Source: Kutzneria viridogrisea (GTDB lineage: Bacteria > Actinomycetota > Actinomycetes > Mycobacteriales > Pseudonocardiaceae). Taken from it: a stretch of DNA of 64,000 nt. Below the pieces are notes generated by a model. The model did not search any database. It saw nothing but the letters and a program-made list of their open reading frames with translations, and had not been told where the DNA came from. Below, one piece after another: positions 10,400 to 20,897 of the stretch (the stretch's first letter is position 1; every line of letters begins with the position of its first letter). The position numbers and the translations under genes are program-made. The stretch spans positions 124,001-188,000 of the forward strand of contig JACJID010000006.1 of assembly GCA_014138725.1 (NCBI GenBank). The letters run 5' to 3'.

Positions 10400-12898
10400 T
10401 CACAACCTCGGGTCGACGGGCTCGGACTCCAGTGCCAGCACGGCGAAGACGCACTCGTGCACGCGCCACAGCGGCTCACCCGAGGTGAGTCGCCGCAGAC
10501 CCTCGATGCCGAGCATGTACTCGCGCAGCGCGAGTGAACGCTTCGTGCCGAGATTGCGCTTGCGCAGCCGGTCCAGGTTCGCCGGTTCGGTGTAGTCGGG
10601 GCCGTAGATGATGCGCAGGTACTCGCGGCCCCGCACCTTCACCCCTGGCTGCACCACGCCGCGCTTGCCGCGCACGAGGTTGGCCATCGGCTTGACGACC
10701 ATGCCCTCGCCGCCGTCCTCGGTCAGCTCCGACCACCAGCGCACGCCGGCGGCCACCGAGTCCGGGTTCCCGGTGTCGACGAGCAGGTTGTCCGTGGTGG
10801 CAACGAACTCCGGGTCCGCAGTGGACAGTCGGTTGAGCAGGTCGAGGTGCCAGGAGTGCGGCCGGTCGTGGTAGGTGCGGCCCTCGCTGGCGAGCACCTG
10901 GAACGGCGCCACGCGCATGCCGCGCAGGCCATCGGTCGGCCAGCAGTAGCGCCGGTACGCCGCCCGGAACGCGTCCGCGTTGTTGACTCTGGACTCGTTG
11001 CGCTGCAAGAGATCCGTGACATCGACTCCGCGATCAGCCGCTGCGCGCAACATATCGAGAGCTGCGGGCAACGCCGCACTGGCGGCTGCACCAACCGCCG
11101 CGTACTGCTCGCGGATGAGCGGCTCCGCCTTGGCGCTCCACGGCAGCAGTTCGGCGTCCAGCAGCAGCCAGTCGGTGGCCAGCTCCGACCAGAGCCCGGC
11201 CGCCGAGATGGCCGCCTGCAACCGCGCCAGCACCTGATCGGTCAACCGCTGGTCGAAGAACGCCCGCCCGGTCCGGGTGTGCACGGCCCCGCCGTCGCGG
11301 CGCACGAGCAGCACCGCCCGCGAGCCCATGTGCTTCTCCTCGCAGATCACCTCGCGCACGCCCGCCGCCAGGTAGCCCGCGAACGCCTCCTCCGGGTGCT
11401 CCAGCACATCGGCACGCTGCGAGGTGGCGGTCGGCGCCATGGTCGGCGGCAGGTACAGCAGCGAACCGGGCTCGATCGCGAACCGGCTCATCACCTCCAG
11501 CGCCGCCGCCGCGTTCTCCGCGCGCACGGTGATCCGCCCGTGCTCGGCCGTCTCCACGACCCGTTTGCCGAGCACGTCGGTCAGGTTCAGCTCGTCATCG
11601 GGCCGCACCGGGTTCACCGGCTGGAGCGGTCGCACCGGCTCGCACCAGACCTGTTGTGCCGCAACGGAGACCAGTTCGCCCTCCGGGTAACGCAGTGCGG
11701 TCAGCCGCCCACCGAACACGCAGCCGGTGTCCAGGCAGATCGTGTTGTTGACCCACTCGGCGTCCAGCACCGGCGTGTGCCCGTACACGACGGCAGCCGC
11801 GCCGCGGTAGTCGTTCGCCCATGGGTAGCGCACCGGCAGCCCGTACTCGTCGGTCTCGCCGGTGGACTCCCCGTACAGCGCGAAGCTGCGCACACGGCCG
11901 GACGCCCGGCCCTGGAACCGCTCGGGCAGCCCGGCGTGCGCCACCACCAGCTTGCCGCCGTCCAGCACGTAGTGCGACACCAGGTCGTAGCAGAACTGCT
12001 CGGCCAGCTTGCGGAACTCCGCCGACTCCGCGGACAACTGCGCCAGCGACTCGGCCAGGCCGTGCGCCACGGTGACCTTCTTGCCACGCAGTGCCCGCAC
12101 CAGTTTCTGCTCGTGGTTGCCGCACACGCACATCGCCGTGCCCGCCGCGACCATGCCCATCACCAGCCGCAGCACACCAGGCGTGTCCGGGCCGCGGTCG
12201 ACCAGGTCACCGACGAACAGCGCGCGGCGTCCCCGCGGGTGCGCCGCGCCCACCGGCCTGCCCTCGGCGTCCCGCTCGACCAGGTAGCCCAGCTCTGCCA
12301 GCAACTGCTCCAACTCGGCCCGGCAGCCGTGCACGTCACCGATGACGTCGAACGGGCCGGTGTCCGCACGCCTGTCGTTGAGCAGCGGCTCCCGCACGAG
12401 CACCGTCTCGGCCACCTCCTCCGGCGAGCGCAGCACGTGCACCCGGCGGAACCCCTCCTTCTCCAAGTGGCGCAAGGACTTGTGCAGATCGGCGCGCTGC
12501 CTGCGCAGCACGTGCGCGCCGAAGTCGCGGTCCGGCCGCTCCGCGTTGCGCCGCAGGCACAGGCCCTCGGGCATGTCCAGCACGATCGCCACCGGCAGCA
12601 CGTCGTGCTCGCGCGCGAGGGCGACAAGTTGCGCGCGGCCCTCGCGCTGCACGTTCGTCGCGTCGACCACGGTCAGCCGTCCGGCGGCCAGCCGCTTGCC
12701 CGCGATGTAGTGCAGCACGTCGATGGCGTCCTTGGTGGCCGACTGGTCGTTGGGGTCATCGCTGACCAGTCCGCGGCAGTGGTCGCTGGAGACCACCTCG
12801 GTGGCGCGGAAATGCCTGGCCGCGAAGGTGGACTTGCCCGATCCGGAGACGCCGACGAGCGCGATCAGCGCCAGTTGCGGGATGCCGAGCCGACTCAT
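10400..12898 (-). CDS. pnkp: Bacterial polynucleotide kinase-phosphatase-ligase (RNA repair)
   Basis: An 832-residue, three-domain RNA repair enzyme. The N-terminal kinase has the P-loop GVSGSGKS at residues 16-23. The central metallophosphatase shows DVIGDVHG at about 182, GDLVDRGPD at about 228 and GNHE at about 260. The C-terminal ligase/adenylyltransferase carries the nucleotidyl lysine motif EEKHMGSR at about 515. In the characterised system Pnkp heals 5'-OH and 2',3'-cyclic phosphate ends and seals RNA together with Hen1, giving repair of ribotoxin-cut tRNA. The ATG at 12898 overlaps the hen1 stop (ATGA). The length is near that of the Clostridium thermocellum enzyme. Confidence 0.95.
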   Translation of the reverse strand: MSRLGIPQLALIALVGVSGSGKSTFAARHFRATEVVSSDHCRGLVSDDPNDQSATKDAIDVLHYIAGKRLAAGRLTVVDATNVQREGRAQLVALAREHDVLPVAIVLDMPEGLCLRRNAERPDRDFGAHVLRRQRADLHKSLRHLEKEGFRRVHVLRSPEEVAETVLVREPLLNDRRADTGPFDVIGDVHGCRAELEQLLAELGYLVERDAEGRPVGAAHPRGRRALFVGDLVDRGPDTPGVLRLVMGMVAAGTAMCVCGNHEQKLVRALRGKKVTVAHGLAESLAQLSAESAEFRKLAEQFCYDLVSHYVLDGGKLVVAHAGLPERFQGRASGRVRSFALYGESTGETDEYGLPVRYPWANDYRGAAAVVYGHTPVLDAEWVNNTICLDTGCVFGGRLTALRYPEGELVSVAAQQVWCEPVRPLQPVNPVRPDDELNLTDVLGKRVVETAEHGRITVRAENAAAALEVMSRFAIEPGSLLYLPPTMAPTATSQRADVLEHPEEAFAGYLAAGVREVICEEKHMGSRAVLLVRRDGGAVHTRTGRAFFDQRLTDQVLARLQAAISAAGLWSELATDWLLLDAELLPWSAKAEPLIREQYAAVGAAASAALPAALDMLRAAADRGVDVTDLLQRNESRVNNADAFRAAYRRYCWPTDGLRGMRVAPFQVLASEGRTYHDRPHSWHLDLLNRLSTADPEFVATTDNLLVDTGNPDSVAAGVRWWSELTEDGGEGMVVKPMANLVRGKRGVVQPGVKVRGREYLRIIYGPDYTEPANLDRLRKRNLGTKRSLALREYMLGIEGLRRLTSGEPLWRVHECVFAVLALESEPVDPRL

Positions 12899-14217
12899 CG
12901 CCCCTCCTGCCTGGTGAAGACCGCCAGCTGTGTCGGCGGTCCGAGCACCGGGTCCGGCTCGCCAACCGGCAGGTAGCTGACGGTGTACCCGTACTGCGCC
13001 GCAACGGAATCCGCCCAGTGCGCGAACTGGGCGCGGGTCCACTCGAATCGGTGGTCGGCGTGCCGGAATCGGCCCGTGACAAGGGTTTCGTAGCGCGCGT
13101 TGTACTCCTGGTTCGGCGTGGTCACCACCACCGTCGCGGGACGGGCCGAACCGAACACCGACCGCTCCAACGCGGGTAGCCGCTCCTCGTCGACGTGCTC
13201 GATCACCTCCATCAGCACAGCCGCGTCGTATCCGGTGAGACTCGAGTCTCGATATGTCAGTGCCGACTGCCTCAGCTCGACCTGCTCCGGCAGGCGCTCA
13301 CGCGCCAGTTGCAACGCCCGCACTGACACGTCCACGCCCAGCAGCTCGGTGAACTGCTTGTCCCGCACCAGATCGCGCAGCAGCGCGCCTGGCCCGCAGC
13401 CCAGCTCGACCACCCGTTTCGCGCCCGTCTCGCGCAGCACCTCCAGCACCGCCTGCCTGCGCGACCGCGCCAGCGGCACGGGCTTGGCCGGGTCCTCCTC
13501 CGGGGTGTCCCACTCCTGGGGCGCGACCTCGTCTGACTCGGCAAGCCGGGCCAGCGCCGTGCGCACGAACCCGCTCTGGTGAGCCAGATAGCGCCGACTG
13601 ATCAGTTCGCGCTCCGGGTGCGCCGCAAGCCACCCCGCGCCGACCCTGAGCAACTTGTCGACCTCGGTGTGATCCACCCAGTAGTGCTTGGACCCGTCCA
13701 GCACCGGCAGCAGCACGTACAGGTGGCTGAGCGCGTCGGCGACCCGGAGTTCGCCGGTCAGACGCAGGTCCACGTACGGGGAGTCGCCCCACTGCTCGAA
13801 CTCGGTGTCCAGCGGCAGCGGGGTCGCCGCCACCTGCCAGCCCAGCGGCTCGAACAGGCGGTGCACCAGTTGCGCACCGCCCACTGCGGGGATGTGCACG
13901 CGCAGCGGGATCGCCGTCTCCGCCAACTCCGGCCGCTGCTCGCACTGCCCGTTCATGGCGGTCCGGAACACTGAGCCAAGCGCCACCGCGAGCAGCGAGC
14001 TCGCCGCGTACGGGCGGTCGCTGACCCGCTCGCCGAGCGCGATCGGATCCACCTCGAGCAGCAGCGCGACCGTGCACTCCTGCTCGTCGGCGCGCGGGTA
14101 GAACACGTGCGCGGTGCCAGCCGAGACCTCGAATGCCCGCGCCCGCTGCGGGTGCTTGTGCAGCAGGAAGCCCAGGTCCGTCGCGGGCCTGGCGGTGGTG
14201 GTCAAGGTCATCAGCAC
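12895..14217 (-). CDS. hen1: 3'-terminal RNA ribose 2'-O-methyltransferase Hen1
   Basis: A 440-residue protein. The N-terminal half is the Hen1-specific domain that activates Pnkp ligation. The C-terminal half is a SAM methyltransferase ([14 protein letters not shown]) with the Hen1 metal site spread over [12 protein letters not shown] and [12 protein letters not shown]. It methylates the 2'-OH at the break so that the repaired RNA resists a second cut. The chosen start, GTG 14217 (VLMTLTTT), fits the typical Hen1 N-terminus although no clear ribosome site precedes it; ATG 14211 is the alternative. It is the first gene of the RNA repair operon and is divergent from the DUF255 gene. Confidence 0.94.
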   Translation of the reverse strand: MLMTLTTTARPATDLGFLLHKHPQRARAFEVSAGTAHVFYPRADEQECTVALLLEVDPIALGERVSDRPYAASSLLAVALGSVFRTAMNGQCEQRPELAETAIPLRVHIPAVGGAQLVHRLFEPLGWQVAATPLPLDTEFEQWGDSPYVDLRLTGELRVADALSHLYVLLPVLDGSKHYWVDHTEVDKLLRVGAGWLAAHPERELISRRYLAHQSGFVRTALARLAESDEVAPQEWDTPEEDPAKPVPLARSRRQAVLEVLRETGAKRVVELGCGPGALLRDLVRDKQFTELLGVDVSVRALQLARERLPEQVELRQSALTYRDSSLTGYDAAVLMEVIEHVDEERLPALERSVFGSARPATVVVTTPNQEYNARYETLVTGRFRHADHRFEWTRAQFAHWADSVAAQYGYTVSYLPVGEPDPVLGPPTQLAVFTRQEGR

Positions 14218-14283
14218 GCCGGCCAGTGTTCCCGATCGGCCCGCGCCCGCGCAGCTCGGTTCCCCGGGTGGCAGGCTGGACGT

Positions 14284-16296
<2,013 letters not shown>

Positions 16297-16310
16297 GCGA
16301 TTTCCTTAAC

Positions 16311-16339
16311 ACCGTTCGACTCCGCTGGGGGCGAACGGT
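16311..16339 (+). terminator. Hairpin after the DUF255 gene
   Basis: An 8-bp stem (16311-16318 with 16332-16339) and 13-nt loop, without T-tract, 14 nt past the stop. It ends just before the next promoter. Confidence 0.45.
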
Positions 16340-16341
16340 CC

Positions 16342-16378
16342 TTGCCGTGCGTACTTGGTAGCGGTGTAATTGTGTAAT
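16342..16378 (+). promoter_or_regulatory. Predicted promoter of the RHH-like gene, with GTGTAAT direct repeat
   Basis: TTGCCG (16342-16347), a 17-nt spacer, then TGTAAT (16365-16370). The heptamer GTGTAAT occurs twice, 8 nt apart (16364 and 16372), so two overlapping -10 elements or a regulator site are possible. Confidence 0.5.
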
Positions 16379-16404
16379 CACCGTTGCAAGCAGGGGAGGG
16401 CGTC

Positions 16405-16998
16405 ATGCACAGACGCTTCGCACGAGTCGCCCGCGACGCCCGCGGGTGGAGTGGTCGTGGTCGCGGTGGCTGGCAGCAGTCCGAAGTGCCGCCCGCCGGG
16501 GACGCCGCGGCCTGGTTCACCGGGCGGCTGCCCGACGGCTGGTTCACCGCGGCGCCTGAGGTCACCGTGGACCGTGACGAGATCACCGTGGTCGGCGAGC
16601 TGCCCGCCCTGGAGGGCGAGTTCGCCGACGAGGCCGCCCGCGCGGGTGCCGAGGCCGGACGGATCAGCCGGTTCCGGGAGCAGACCCGCGAGGAGCGCAT
16701 CGAGATCGCCCGCCAGGCCGAGCACCGCTACGGCCGCAAGGTCGCCTGGGGCGCCAGCCTCGGCAGTACCACCGAGCTGTTCACCACCCTGTCCGTGCCG
16801 GTCATGACCCGGCTGCGCCAGTCCGAACGCCTCGTGCTCGACACGCTCGTCGACGCCGGGGTGGCCCGTTCCCGCTCCGAGGCGCTCGCCTGGGCGGTGC
16901 GACTGGTCGGCGAGCACGCCGAGTCCTGGCTCACCGAGCTCCGTGAGGCCATGGCCAAGGTCAACGACGTCCGCAACCAGGGGCCAGACCTGGGCTGA
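16405..16998 (+). CDS. Unknown actinobacterial protein with RHH-like C-terminus
   Basis: A 197-residue protein; ATG 16405 follows GGGAGGG. No family is recognised with certainty. The N-terminus is basic and Gly/Trp-rich. The middle is acidic (VGELPALEGEFADEAARAG) and ends in a charged helix (REQTREERIEIARQAEHRYG). The C-terminus (about 135-175) reads SVPVMTRLRQSERLVLDTLV, then VARSRSEALAWAVRLV, a strand-helix-helix arrangement like ribbon-helix-helix DNA-binding proteins. It may be a small DNA- or RNA-binding regulator. It has its own promoter and a strong terminator, so it is probably monocistronic. Confidence 0.65.
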   Translation: MHRRFARVARDARGWSGRGRGGWQQSEVPPAGDAAAWFTGRLPDGWFTAAPEVTVDRDEITVVGELPALEGEFADEAARAGAEAGRISRFREQTREERIEIARQAEHRYGRKVAWGASLGSTTELFTTLSVPVMTRLRQSERLVLDTLVDAGVARSRSEALAWAVRLVGEHAESWLTELREAMAKVNDVRNQGPDLG

Positions 16999-17007
16999 GG
17001 CACGCCG

Positions 17008-17038
17008 CCCGTGACGGCGTGCCGCACGCCGTCACGGG
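17008..17038. terminator. Bidirectional hairpin overlapping the hemolysin III stop codon
   Basis: A perfect 14-bp stem (17008-17021 with 17025-17038) with a 3-nt CCG loop. The stop codon of the convergent hemolysin III gene (17032-17034) lies inside the stem. Confidence 0.75.
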
Positions 17039-17709
17039 TACAGCGTGAACCAGATGGCGATGTAGTGGCAGATCGCGGCGAGCACGGTGGCCGCGTGGAA
17101 GAACTCGTGGTAGCCGAACACCTTCGGCCAGGGGTTGGGCCACTTGGTGCCGTAGAACACGGCGCCCGCGGTGTAGAAGGCGCCGCCGACGAGCAGCAGC
17201 ACGAGTGCGGCCACCCCGGCGTGGTCGAGCAACTCGGGCAGCACGAACACGGCGACCCAGCCGAGCGCGATGTAGATCGGCACGCCGAGCCAGCGCGGGG
17301 CGTGCGGCCAGGCCATCTTGAGCGCGACCCCGGCCAGCGCGCCGCCCCACACCACGGCGAGCACCACGGTGCCGGTGCCCGGCTCCATGGCCAGCAGCGC
17401 GAACGGGGTGTAGGTGCCCGCGATGAACAGGAAGATCATCGAGTGGTCGAGCCGCTTCATCAGCGTCCTGGCCCGGGTGCTCAGCCAGGTGCGCCGGTGG
17501 TACAGGGCGCTCACCCCGAACAGCCCGAGCACAGTGACCCCGTACACGGAGGTGGCCAGGGCGGCCTTGGCCGACACCGTCGCGCCGGCGACCGAGACCA
17601 GCACCGTCCCGCTGACCAGGGACACGAGAAACGACCAGAAGTGCAGCCAGCCACGCATCCTGGGCTTGATCGGCGGGGTCTGCGGCTCGTTGGCGGTCGC
17701 GACACTCAC
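17032..17709 (-). CDS. Hemolysin III / TrhA-family membrane protein
   Basis: A 225-residue polytopic membrane protein with seven predicted helices. Family motifs are visible: LYHRRTW with the preceding Ser (GVSALYH), RLDHSMIFLFIAGTY, and HEFFHAATVLAAICHY near the end, whose His residues form the putative metal site. It belongs to the PAQR-like TrhA family linked to membrane energetics; haemolysis is not implied. GTG 17709 is the start. The position matches Rv1085c between the DUF255 and Z-FPP synthase genes. Confidence 0.9.
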   Translation of the reverse strand: MSVATANEPQTPPIKPRMRGWLHFWSFLVSLVSGTVLVSVAGATVSAKAALATSVYGVTVLGLFGVSALYHRRTWLSTRARTLMKRLDHSMIFLFIAGTYTPFALLAMEPGTGTVVLAVVWGGALAGVALKMAWPHAPRWLGVPIYIALGWVAVFVLPELLDHAGVAALVLLLVGGAFYTAGAVFYGTKWPNPWPKVFGYHEFFHAATVLAAICHYIAIWFTLYP

Positions 17710-17788
17710 GTCCCCGAGGTTACGCGACCGTAGGTTGTGCGGTCACGCCACAGTGACGGGCTCATTCGGTGCGTTGCGCCACTCGGCG

Positions 17789-17794
17789 TACCCT
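17789..17794 (+). promoter_or_regulatory. -10 element TACCCT of the Z-FPP synthase gene
   Basis: TACCCT lies 8 nt before GTG 17803, which places the transcript start at or next to the start codon. Confidence 0.45.
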
Positions 17795-17802
17795 GCAGTT
17801 CC

Positions 17803-18588
17803 GTGGGTCTTCGCAAGCGCGTGAGCAAGATTGTCTACGGCCTCTACGAGATGCGGCTCAACCAGCAGATCGCACGGGAGACCCGACGGCCCCGGCACGT
17901 GGGCGTCGTGCTGGACGGAAACCGCCGCTGGGCCAAGGAAGCAGGGTTCGACGACGTCAGCCACGGGCACCGGGCCGGTGCCCAGCGCATCGCCGACCTG
18001 CTGGCCTGGTGCCAGGAGGCGGAGGTCGAGGTCGTCACCCTGTGGCTGCTGGCCACCGACAACCTCAAGCAGCGCTCCAGCGAGGAGCTGGAGTCCCTGC
18101 TGGAGATCATTTCCGATGTGGTCGACGAGTTGGCCGAGCCGCAGAACCCCTGGCGGCTGCGCATCGTGGGCGCCCTGGACCTGCTGCCCCGCGAGATGGC
18201 CACGAGGCTGACCGCCGCGGGCCAGCGCACGGCCAACCGCACGGGCATGGAGGTCAACGTGGCGGTGGGCTACGGCGGCCGCCAGGAGATCGCCGACGCC
18301 GTGCGCAAGTTGCTGTTGCAGCACGCCGAGGCGGGTACCTCGATCGAGGAACTGGCCGAGGTGCTGGACGTGGACCACATCGCCGAGCACCTCTACACCT
18401 CCGGGCAGCCCGACCCGGACCTGCTGATCAGGACTTCCGGTGAGCAGCGGCTGTCCGGGTTCCTGCTCTGGCAGTCGGCGCACTCGGAGTTCTGGTTCTG
18501 CGAGGCGTACTGGCCCGCGTTCCGCAGGGTGGACTTCCTGCGCGCGCTACGCGACTACGCCTGGCGGCACCGCCGCTTCGGAGGCTGA
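17803..18588 (+). CDS. (2Z,6E)-farnesyl diphosphate synthase-like cis-prenyltransferase
   Basis: A 261-residue cis-prenyltransferase. VLDGNRRWAKEAG is the pyrophosphate-binding loop and RTSGEQRLSGFLLWQ the conserved C-terminal motif. It aligns by eye over its whole length with Rv1086, the short-chain Z-FPP synthase that supplies the first Z unit for decaprenyl phosphate, a lipid carrier for cell wall building. Undecaprenyl-type synthases share the motifs, so product length is inferred from synteny. GTG 17803 appears leaderless. Confidence 0.9.
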   Translation: MGLRKRVSKIVYGLYEMRLNQQIARETRRPRHVGVVLDGNRRWAKEAGFDDVSHGHRAGAQRIADLLAWCQEAEVEVVTLWLLATDNLKQRSSEELESLLEIISDVVDELAEPQNPWRLRIVGALDLLPREMATRLTAAGQRTANRTGMEVNVAVGYGGRQEIADAVRKLLLQHAEAGTSIEELAEVLDVDHIAEHLYTSGQPDPDLLIRTSGEQRLSGFLLWQSAHSEFWFCEAYWPAFRRVDFLRALRDYAWRHRRFGG

Positions 18589-18594
18589 ACACGC

Positions 18595-18629
18595 CGAAGG
18601 CGCCGCGGCCTGTGGCCCCGGCGCCTTCG
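18595..18629. terminator. Hairpin between Z-FPP synthase and first small secreted protein
   Basis: A 10-bp outer stem (18595-18604 with 18620-18629) with an inner GGCC/GGCC stem. It lies between convergent genes. Confidence 0.7.
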
Positions 18630-18647
18630 AGTCGGCTGTGGCTGGGC

Positions 18648-18941
18648 TCAGCCGCCGTGGTGGTCACCGCTGGTGGAGGCGGCGACGCCGTCCACGCAGT
18701 CCTTCACGAAGGTCGGGTTCAGCGCGTTCACGGCGACGGCCACCGGCCCACCGGCGATGGTGTTGTTGGTCAGGCACACCGGGATGTCCACGTTCTCGGC
18801 CACGTGGTCGTCGTTGACCAGGTGCAGGTCGTGCAGGTTGCCCAGGCCGGTCTGGTCCGGGTGGTGCGAGGCGAACGCGGGGGCGCCCACCAGTGCGATG
18901 CCAGCGACGGTGGCGGCGACAACAGCAGCCTTCTTCAGCAC
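18648..18941 (-). CDS. Small secreted two-cysteine protein A (chaplin/rodlin-like)
   Basis: A 97-residue protein. The signal peptide (residues 1-24) starts VLKKAAVV and ends GAPAFA. The mature part has two cysteines 25 residues apart (IPVCLTNN and VKDCVDG) flanking a hydrophobic, beta-prone stretch (VAVAVNALNPTF), and a His/Gly tail (GDHHGG). The LNPxF-x-x-C pattern and overall size recall chaplin and rodlin surface proteins, but the match is by pattern only. The GTG at 18941 follows GAAGGAG by 9 nt. A paralogue lies just upstream with the same control region. Confidence 0.72.
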   Translation of the reverse strand: MLKKAAVVAATVAGIALVGAPAFASHHPDQTGLGNLHDLHLVNDDHVAENVDIPVCLTNNTIAGGPVAVAVNALNPTFVKDCVDGVAASTSGDHHGG

Positions 18942-18978
18942 GTCCGATCACTCCTTCTCGGGGATTTCCTGCGACCGC

Positions 18979-19029
18979 AACCTACTCGTTATTGGCTGAG
19001 GGTCGCACTCGCGCAACACCATTGTGTGA
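18979..19029 (-). promoter_or_regulatory. Shared upstream module, copy 1
   Basis: AACACCATTGTGTGA at 19015-19029 (contains ACAC-N4-GTGT) and AACCTACTCGT at 18979-18989 are both repeated upstream of the paralogue with 25 versus 26 nt between them. On the minus strand the second block reads ACGAGTAGGTT and includes TAGGTT, a plausible -10. Confidence 0.55.
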
Positions 19030-19066
19030 TCATCGTGCGGGTGATTCCTGAATCTCGCCGAAAACG

Positions 19067-19110
19067 CCAGAAAGCACCGGGTCGCGCAAAGGCGTCCCGG
19101 TGCTTTCTGG
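19067..19110 (-). terminator. Terminator of small secreted protein B
   Basis: A perfect 15-bp stem (19067-19081 with 19096-19110) and 14-nt loop, followed on the minus strand by CGTTTTC. Confidence 0.75.
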
Positions 19111-19123
19111 TCAAGCCGGAGGC

Positions 19124-19459
19124 TCAGCCGCCGTGGTGGTCACCGCTGTGCGAGATCGCAGCACCGTCGACGCAGTCCTTCACGAAGGTCGGGTTGAGGG
19201 CGTTCACCGCGACCGCGACCAGACCGCCGGCGATCGTGTTGTTGGTGGCGCAGATCGGCACGTTCACGTTCTCCAGGACGTGGACGTCGTTGAGAGCGTG
19301 CACGTCGTCCACGTTGACCAGGCCCACCTGGTGCGGGGCGCCGTGGTGGTGGTGACCCATCCAGTCATCGCCAGCCGGCGTGCCGGCGAACGCGGGTGCG
19401 CTGAGGACCATGAGACCTGCCGCCGCAGTGGCGGCGACAACGCCAGCCTTCTTCAGCAC
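19124..19459 (-). CDS. Small secreted two-cysteine protein B (chaplin/rodlin-like paralogue)
   Basis: A 111-residue paralogue of the protein encoded at 18648-18941. The signal peptide is VLKKAGVV to SAPAFA; a His cluster follows (MGHHHHGAP), then VNVPICATNNTIAGG, VAVNALNPTFVKDCVDG and the same GDHHGG tail. GTG 19459 is chosen because it aligns with the start of the paralogue and has AGGAG 10-11 nt upstream; GTG 19468 has only 2-3 nt of spacing. The C-terminal halves are nearly identical, indicating recent duplication. It is likely exported and disulfide-bonded, with a surface role inferred. Confidence 0.72.
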   Translation of the reverse strand: MLKKAGVVAATAAAGLMVLSAPAFAGTPAGDDWMGHHHHGAPHQVGLVNVDDVHALNDVHVLENVNVPICATNNTIAGGLVAVAVNALNPTFVKDCVDGAAISHSGDHHGG

Positions 19460-19527
19460 TTCCAACACTCTCCTTCATACCGGGGGATATCTGTGGAACT
19501 CCGAAGCTCGGGGCCCTACGACCGGGA

Positions 19528-19579
19528 AACCTACTCGTATACGCCTTCGATCGCCCACGGTGCTAACACCATTGTGTGA
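19528..19579 (-). promoter_or_regulatory. Shared upstream module, copy 2
   Basis: This holds the same 15-mer AACACCATTGTGTGA (19565-19579) and AACCTACTCGT (19528-19538) found upstream of the first small secreted gene. The minus strand reads GTATACGAGTAGGTT here. Confidence 0.55.
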
Positions 19580-19697
19580 ACAGTTCACTGTGGACTGTCG
19601 CACGTTCTGGTGTACTTGCCGAGACGCGTTAATTCCCCCGGGCGAGGTCGGGTTGGTGGTGGTAAAGCGCTTGCGGGGCGCCTAGGCTGCCCATCTC

Positions 19698-20897
19698 ATG
19701 GACGCGGATCGGCTGGTGCGGGAGTACCTGCTGCTGGGGTTGCGGCTGGGCAGGCTGCGCTCCGGCCTGGTCGATGCCTACACCGGCCCCGCCCGGCTCC
19801 AGCGTCAGGTCGAGGCTGAGCCGGTGCCCGATCCGGCGGACCTCGCCCGTGCCGCTGAGGACCTACGCAAGGCGCTGGCCGACACCGAGCTGCCCGCCGA
19901 GCGCAGGACCTTCCTGGACGCCCAGCTGGTGGCCCTCGCCTGCAACTGCCGGGTGCTGTCCGGCGAGCCGATCGGGTTCGTCGCCCAGGTGGAGAGCTAC
20001 TCGCAGACCACGATCGGGTTGGGCGAGCACGAGGCGTACCGGCAGGCCCATGACGAACTGCGCGCGCTGCTGCCGGGCTGGGGGACACTGCGCCGCAGGG
20101 TGAACGCGCACCGCACGCACGAGCAGGTGCCGCTCAGGAGCCTGGAGCCTGCCGTGCACGCGTTGTCGGCGGCCCTTCGCGCGCGCGTGCACGAGCAGTA
20201 CGGGCTGCCCGCCGGGGAGTCGGTCGAGTACGAGGTCGTCTCGAACCGTCCGTGGAGCGGGTTCAACTCCTACCTGGGGGAGTTCCGCTCGCAGATCGCG
20301 GTGAACGCCGACCTCGGGCACCGGCTGTCCAGCCTGCCGCAGCTGGTGGCGCACGAGGCGTACCCGGGACACCACACCGAGCACTGCGTGCAGGAGGCCG
20401 GGCTGGTCCGCGCCGGCGGTCGGCTGGAACACACGATCTCCCTGCTGAACACCCCGCGCTGCCTCGTCTCGGAGGGCCTGGCCGAGCTGGGGCTCTACGG
20501 GGCGGTCGGGCCGAGCTGGGGTGGGTGGGTCGCCGAGGTGCTCGCCGAGGTCGGCCTGACCTTGGACGGGCCGTTGGCGGAGGCGGTCGAGCGGGCCAGC
20601 GCGCCACTGGACGTGGTGCGACAGGACGCCGCACTGTTGCTGCACGATCGAGGTGCCGACCCGGAGGACGTGCTGGACCACCTCAAGCGATGGCTGCTGC
20701 TGTCCGACTACCGGGCCAACCAGGTGCTCCGATTCGTCGCCGACCCGCTGTGGCGTGCGCACATCACCACTTACGTCGAGGGGCGGCGGCTGCTGCGCTC
20801 CTGGCTGGACGCGCGGCCCGCGGGGGAGCCGGTGGCGGTCCGCTTCGCCCGGCTGCTCCGCGACTCGCTCGTGCCCGCCTCGATTCGTGTTACATAG
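19698..20897 (+). CDS. DUF885 family protein, probable metallopeptidase
   Basis: A 399-residue protein. VAHEAYPGHH (about residues 218-227) is the zinc-site motif of the DUF885 family, with a downstream Glu in LVSEGLAELGLYG as likely third ligand. No signal peptide or membrane segment is seen, so it is predicted cytosolic. The substrate is unknown; family members have been discussed as peptidases. ATG 19698 lies 9 nt after TAGGCT. It is absent from the mycobacterial block at this position. Confidence 0.82.
   Translation: MDADRLVREYLLLGLRLGRLRSGLVDAYTGPARLQRQVEAEPVPDPADLARAAEDLRKALADTELPAERRTFLDAQLVALACNCRVLSGEPIGFVAQVESYSQTTIGLGEHEAYRQAHDELRALLPGWGTLRRRVNAHRTHEQVPLRSLEPAVHALSAALRARVHEQYGLPAGESVEYEVVSNRPWSGFNSYLGEFRSQIAVNADLGHRLSSLPQLVAHEAYPGHHTEHCVQEAGLVRAGGRLEHTISLLNTPRCLVSEGLAELGLYGAVGPSWGGWVAEVLAEVGLTLDGPLAEAVERASAPLDVVRQDAALLLHDRGADPEDVLDHLKRWLLLSDYRANQVLRFVADPLWRAHITTYVEGRRLLRSWLDARPAGEPVAVRFARLLRDSLVPASIRVT

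Noticed and set aside
10847-12976. 709-codon plus-strand frame opposite pnkp
   Set aside because: It is a shadow of the pnkp gene, whose three domains have intact motifs on the other strand.
16321-16404. Crp-type site in TGTGTAATCACC before the RHH-like gene
   Set aside because: The arms do not form the required TGTGA-N6-TCACA palindrome; a -10 direct repeat explains the bases better.
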